Source: Nitriliruptoraceae bacterium
Lineage (GTDB): Bacteria; Actinomycetota; Nitriliruptoria; Nitriliruptorales; Nitriliruptoraceae
Direction of reading: 5' to 3'
Length of the DNA stretch: 7,404 bases
Assembly (NCBI GenBank): GCA_007125475.1
Contig: SLDB01000324.1
Span: forward strand, 1 to 7,404
The notes under the pieces are model-generated. The model searched no databases, was not told where the DNA came from, and saw only the letters and a list, made by a program, of their open reading frames with translations. Both the position numbers and the translations under genes were made by a program. Each line of letters begins with the position of its first letter. Position 1 is the stretch's first letter. Of the stretch, positions 3,945 through 7,404 are shown piece by piece.

Positions 3945-6632
3945 ATGCCGACGCCTCCGAAGGTGCCGGGAGGAGCCCCGCTGCCGGCCGAGAACGGCGA
4001 GCAGGACCGGGTCGAGCAGGACTGGAACGAGCAGAACCGGGTCGAGCAGAACCGGGTCGAGCAGGACCGGGCGGAGATCAAGGACCCGACGCGGCGGCGC
4101 CTGCTGCAGGTGATGGGTGGCGGGGCCGCGGTCGCCGCCGTCGGAGGCGCCGGCGTCGCCACCCGCCCGCAGCCTGCCGCGGCGAGCACCGGCGAAGAGG
4201 CCCTCGGTGTCGACCGCGTGGTACGCACCACCTGTTCACCAAACTGCACCGGCTCTTGTGGCCAACTCGCCTTCGTCCGTGACGACCGGGTCGTGAAGAT
4301 CCAGCAGGCCGCCGACTTCCCGGACGAGGTCTACAACCCGCGTGGATGCATGAAGGGACTGTCGTTCCATCACAACATCCACGGTGCCGACCGGATCCAG
4401 ACGCCGCTGATCCGCACCGGGCCGCGCGGCTCCGACGAGTTCCGCCAGGCGAGCTGGGACGAGGTCCTGGACCGCATCGCCGACGAGCTCCGCCGGATCG
4501 GCGAGACGTACGGCTACGAGTCCATCCATGTCTTCGGCCAGGTCCCCGGCTCCGGCTACGTCCACAAGGGCGCCAACTACCGTGCGTGCGCCGCCCTGGG
4601 GATGAGCCACGGCACCAGCTTCGACTTCAACGGCGACCTGCCGATGGGCATGCCCATCACCTTCGGGGTGCAGAACGCCGAGCACGAAACGAAGGACTGG
4701 GCGAACAGCCGGTTCCTCCTCGTCGTCGGCGCCAACCCGCTCGACACGCGCATCCCCGACGCGCACTTCCTCTTCGACGCCACCGACCGCGGCGCCCGCA
4801 TCGTCGTCGTCGACCCGGTGTTCTCCGCGACGGCGGCGAAGGCCGACAGCTGGCTGCAGATCGCCCCCGGCACCGATGCGGCCTTCGCCCTGGGCATGGT
4901 GAACGTCATCCTCAACGACGACCTCGCCGACCTCGATTTCGTCCGCACCTACACCGACGGGGCGCTGCTCGTGCGCGCCGACACCGGCAAGCGCCTACGT
5001 GCCGCCGACGTCGCCGAGGTCGACGACCGCGGCCAACTCGGCCTGCGTGCCGAGTTCGACGAGGTGTACGTGGTGTGGGACCGCGCTACGCAGCGTCCCG
5101 TGGCGCTGGGCACCGGGAAGCTGGGCATGCCCGACGGCGTCGACGCCGCGATCACCGGCAGCTTCGAGGTCGAGCTCGCCGACGGCGGCAGCGTCGAGGT
5201 GGCGCCGGCGTGGACGCTGGTCACCGCCGAGGTCGAGCGGTGGACCCCCGAACGAGCCGCACAGGTCACCGGTGTCCCGGCGGACCTCATCCGACGGGCG
5301 GCGCGCGCCTACGCCACCGAGTCGCCGGCCTCGATCCTGATGGGCGGTGGCTCCAACCACTGGTTCCACGGCGACCAGATCGGCCGCGCCTACGCCCTGC
5401 TGGCCACGGTCACCGGGAACATCGGCCGCTCCGGGGGCGGCTTCAGCGTCTACGTCGGCCAGTACAAGGTCCGCCTCGACACCTCCCCGTGGTGGCACGT
5501 CGACGGGCGGGCGGCACCGATCGTGCCCTCGATCTACTTCCTGCGCGGCCCATCCGAGACGATGCACCCCGACGTGCCCTACCCCGAGCACGGCTTCAAG
5601 GCGCTGTTCTGCACGTTCGCGAACATGTTCGTCCAATCCCCGGACCTCAACCGGCTGTACGAGACGCTCGAAGAACTCGAGTTGATCGTGGTGGCCGACC
5701 CGATCCTGACCGAGACCGCGAAGTACGCCGACATCGTCCTGCCGGCGACCACCTGGTACGAGAAGACCGACCTCACCGCCACACCCGTCCACCCGTTCGT
5801 GCAGATCCAGCAGGCCGCGATCCCGCCCGTCGGCGAGTCGCGCGACGAGCTGTGGATGTGGCAGGAGATCCTCCGCCGCATCGATCCGGAACTCGCCGGG
5901 ACGCACTTTGAGCCGTACTCCGCCGAGGACGCGGTGGAGATGATGCTGGCGGCCGGCGACTCCGCAGACGGACCCACCCGTGGCATGACGCTCGAGGGGT
6001 TGCGCCAGGGACCGATGCGACTGAACGTCCCCGACCCGGAGGTGGCGTTCCAGCGGCAGATCGAGGACCTCGAGCCGTTCCCGCCACGGAGCCTCCCGGC
6101 GCCGCTGGAGGTGACGCAACGCTTCGTCCCCACGGGCCGCATCGAGTTCTACAAGGAGGAGGACCGCTTCCTCGAGCTCGACGAGACGGTGCCCACCTAC
6201 CTCGACCCTCGCGACGACACCGTCCACGACCCCGAGGCGTACCCGCTGACGCTGCTCTCGCCGCACTCGAAATGGCGGATCCACTCGACGTACGCGAACA
6301 ATCCCTGGCTCCAGGAGATCCACGGCAACCGCCCCAGCGTGCTGATCCACCCGGCCGACGCCCGGGCCCGCGGCATCCGCGACGGCGACGAGATCGACGT
6401 CTTCAACGGCCGCGGCCAGCTCGGTGCGTGGGCGCACGTCACCGAGTCGGCCCGCCCCGGCAGCGCGACGCTGCACGAGGGCTGGTGGCCTCGCTTCTTC
6501 CGGTCAGGCAAGGGCGTGAACGAGCTCACGACCTCCGAGGTGAACCCGATCCACGAGCTCCACTTCGTCCCGAACACGTGGTCGCCGTCGACACCGTGGA
6601 AGGACTGCCGCTGCGAGGTGCGCCGTGCGTGA
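3945..6632 (+). CDS. Molybdopterin oxidoreductase catalytic (alpha) subunit, DMSO reductase superfamily, Tat-exported
   Basis: This 895-residue enzyme should carry Mo(W)-bis-MGD and one [4Fe-4S] cluster. Residues 19-43 are pentapeptide repeats, followed by a Tat motif RRRLL (50-54) and hydrophobic segment to about 80, predicting action outside the cytoplasmic membrane. Cys97-x3-Cys101-x3-Cys105-x29-Cys135 (TTCSPNCTGSC ... RGCMKG) forms the cluster site. The region FDFNGDLPMGMPITFG with Asp231, then DWANS, GANPLDTRIPDAHF (262-275) and GTDAA (309-313), aligns by eye with the NarG-type segment in which an Asp binds molybdenum. The MGD-binding C-terminal domain begins near 766 and ends with TPWKDCRCEVRRA. 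GAGGTG seven bases before ATG 3945 supports the start, and no other start lies closer to the Tat motif. The beta subunit overlaps by 8 bases. Physiological direction and substrate (sulfur, selenium, chlorine or nitrogen oxyanion, sulfoxide, or hydrocarbon hydroxylation) cannot be decided from this sequence. Confidence 0.93.
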   Translation: MPTPPKVPGGAPLPAENGEQDRVEQDWNEQNRVEQNRVEQDRAEIKDPTRRRLLQVMGGGAAVAAVGGAGVATRPQPAAASTGEEALGVDRVVRTTCSPNCTGSCGQLAFVRDDRVVKIQQAADFPDEVYNPRGCMKGLSFHHNIHGADRIQTPLIRTGPRGSDEFRQASWDEVLDRIADELRRIGETYGYESIHVFGQVPGSGYVHKGANYRACAALGMSHGTSFDFNGDLPMGMPITFGVQNAEHETKDWANSRFLLVVGANPLDTRIPDAHFLFDATDRGARIVVVDPVFSATAAKADSWLQIAPGTDAAFALGMVNVILNDDLADLDFVRTYTDGALLVRADTGKRLRAADVAEVDDRGQLGLRAEFDEVYVVWDRATQRPVALGTGKLGMPDGVDAAITGSFEVELADGGSVEVAPAWTLVTAEVERWTPERAAQVTGVPADLIRRAARAYATESPASILMGGGSNHWFHGDQIGRAYALLATVTGNIGRSGGGFSVYVGQYKVRLDTSPWWHVDGRAAPIVPSIYFLRGPSETMHPDVPYPEHGFKALFCTFANMFVQSPDLNRLYETLEELELIVVADPILTETAKYADIVLPATTWYEKTDLTATPVHPFVQIQQAAIPPVGESRDELWMWQEILRRIDPELAGTHFEPYSAEDAVEMMLAAGDSADGPTRGMTLEGLRQGPMRLNVPDPEVAFQRQIEDLEPFPPRSLPAPLEVTQRFVPTGRIEFYKEEDRFLELDETVPTYLDPRDDTVHDPEAYPLTLLSPHSKWRIHSTYANNPWLQEIHGNRPSVLIHPADARARGIRDGDEIDVFNGRGQLGAWAHVTESARPGSATLHEGWWPRFFRSGKGVNELTTSEVNPIHELHFVPNTWSPSTPWKDCRCEVRRA
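3999..4073 (+). repeat. Five in-frame 15-bp repeats coding EQ(D/N)RV before the Tat signal
   Basis: Units at 3999, 4014, 4029, 4044 and 4059 are variants of GAGCAGRACCGGGTC and encode EQDRV, EQDWN, EQNRV, EQNRV and EQDRA. Units three and four are identical in DNA. Exact DNA copies point to recent slippage or unequal exchange rather than slow protein evolution. The result is a strongly charged stretch just ahead of the twin-arginine motif, which is unusual for a Tat n-region. Copy number may differ between strains. Confidence 0.92.
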
Positions 6633-7404
6633 CGACTCCGACGTCCTGGGAACGCTGCTCGCCGGTGGGGACCCGAACGCGGGCCAGCCGGCGCAGGTCG
6701 AGCGGCGCTCCGCCATCGATGCCCTGCCGGCCGCCTCGCGCAAGTGGGGCGAGATCGACGCACGCTCAAATCAGCCCCGCTGGGGGATGCTCGTCGACAC
6801 GGAGCGCTGCATCGGGTGCTGGTCGTGCGCCGTGATCTGCAAGTCGGAGAACGACGTCGCGCTGGGCATGTGGTGGAACCGGATCCTCACCGACGGCGAG
6901 GACCTCGATACCCCGCAGCGGGGCGGGCACGGCGAGCTCGAGATGGACTGGCTCCCCCTGGCCTGTCAGCACTGCGACGACGCGCCGTGCGAGAAGGTGT
7001 GCCCCACCGCGGCGACCTACACCAACGAGGAAGGCGTCGTCCTCGTCGACGCCGACAAGTGCATCGGCTGCCGCTACTGCATGGCCGCCTGCCCCTACGG
7101 CGTACGGGTCTTCAACTGGGGGGAACCCGAGAAGGCCCCCGGCGTCGACGAGGGGATGGTCCACGCCCGCCCCGTCGGGACCGTCGAGAAGTGCTCGCTG
7201 TGCGTCCACCGGCTCGCGGAGGGTCAGGAGCCCTCGTGCGTGGTGTCCTGCCCGGCCCAGGCACGGATCTTCGGTGACCTCAACGCTTCCGAGAGCCACT
7301 TGAACACGTTGCTCAGGGACCGGGGGGGCGAGCAACTGCTCGGCGAGAAGGGCACCCAACCGAAAGTCCAGTACCTGCCACCTCGCCGCCGGAGGTCCTT
7401 GTGA
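6625..7404 (+). CDS. Iron-sulfur electron-transfer (beta) subunit with four [4Fe-4S] sites, DmsB/PsrB/TtrB-like
   Basis: This 259-residue ferredoxin-like subunit should pass electrons between the molybdenum subunit and a membrane partner. Four cysteine groups are complete: CIGCWSCAVIC (62-72), CQHCDDAPCEKVCP (114-127), CIGCRYCMAACP (146-157) and C190-x2-C193-x11-C205-x3-C209. All sixteen ligands are Cys, so none of the sites shows the Trp replacement that gives NarH-type beta subunits a [3Fe-4S] cluster. RIFGDLN (214-220) is typical of the DmsB/PsrB/TtrB group. There is no signal peptide; it is presumably carried across the membrane bound to the Tat-bearing alpha subunit. An extra N-terminal stretch of about 50 residues precedes the first cluster. 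The GTG start at 6625 overlaps the alpha stop (GTGCGTGA), with GAGGTG four bases upstream. The frame ends with TGA at the last bases of the window, so the gene is complete; a membrane subunit would be expected next. Confidence 0.95.
   Translation: MRDDSDVLGTLLAGGDPNAGQPAQVERRSAIDALPAASRKWGEIDARSNQPRWGMLVDTERCIGCWSCAVICKSENDVALGMWWNRILTDGEDLDTPQRGGHGELEMDWLPLACQHCDDAPCEKVCPTAATYTNEEGVVLVDADKCIGCRYCMAACPYGVRVFNWGEPEKAPGVDEGMVHARPVGTVEKCSLCVHRLAEGQEPSCVVSCPAQARIFGDLNASESHLNTLLRDRGGEQLLGEKGTQPKVQYLPPRRRRSL

Noticed and set aside
4995..6476. A 493-residue minus-strand open frame, and a 521-residue plus-strand frame at 4346-5911, both inside the alpha subunit gene
   Set aside because: Both have low-complexity Arg/Val/Asp-rich translations without motifs and overlap a gene with unambiguous molybdopterin oxidoreductase motifs.

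Overview
The window is a very GC-rich bacterial chromosome fragment. Dense coding, GTG starts next to good Shine-Dalgarno sites, G/C-ending codons, long antisense open frames and the gene content suggest an Actinomycetota-like organism. The lineage is inferred from composition only; I see no rRNA, tRNA or other marker that fixes it.

Left part (1 to about 700, minus strand): a two-gene operon of an ArsR-type winged-helix repressor and an SRPBCC/AHSA1-family protein that runs off the left edge. The two genes overlap by ATGA. A sigma70-like promoter lies upstream, with two copies of the palindrome TCAACCA-NN-TGGTTGA, one over the -35 box and one at the expected transcription start. This looks like an autoregulated switch.

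Middle part (about 727 to 2877, minus strand): a complete acetoacetyl-CoA synthetase gene. Downstream of it are two families of degenerate tandem repeats. One, with a 25-26 bp period, begins inside the last codons of the synthetase gene and repeats its 3' end three more times. The other is a 51-bp unit in two copies.

Right part (3196 to 7404, plus strand): a likely exported molybdenum oxidoreductase module. In order it has (i) a carboxymuconolactone decarboxylase/AhpD-like protein without the usual Cys and His residues; (ii) a 72-residue twin-arginine signal protein with three cysteines that I cannot assign; (iii) an 895-residue molybdopterin oxidoreductase catalytic subunit of the DMSO reductase superfamily, with an unusual pentapeptide-repeat extension before its Tat motif; and (iv) a 259-residue iron-sulfur subunit with sixteen cysteines for four [4Fe-4S] clusters. 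Genes ii-iv are tightly packed (1-nt gap, then 8-nt overlap). A membrane quinone-interacting subunit and a TorD-like chaperone would be expected just past the right edge, but neither is in view.

The most interesting unknowns are the tiny Cys-rich Tat protein beside the catalytic subunit, the mixed character of the enzyme (Cys-type first cluster, a NarG-like Asp region, and a DmsB/TtrB-like electron-transfer subunit), and the cysteine-free AhpD-like protein. The substrate cannot be read from this sequence alone.
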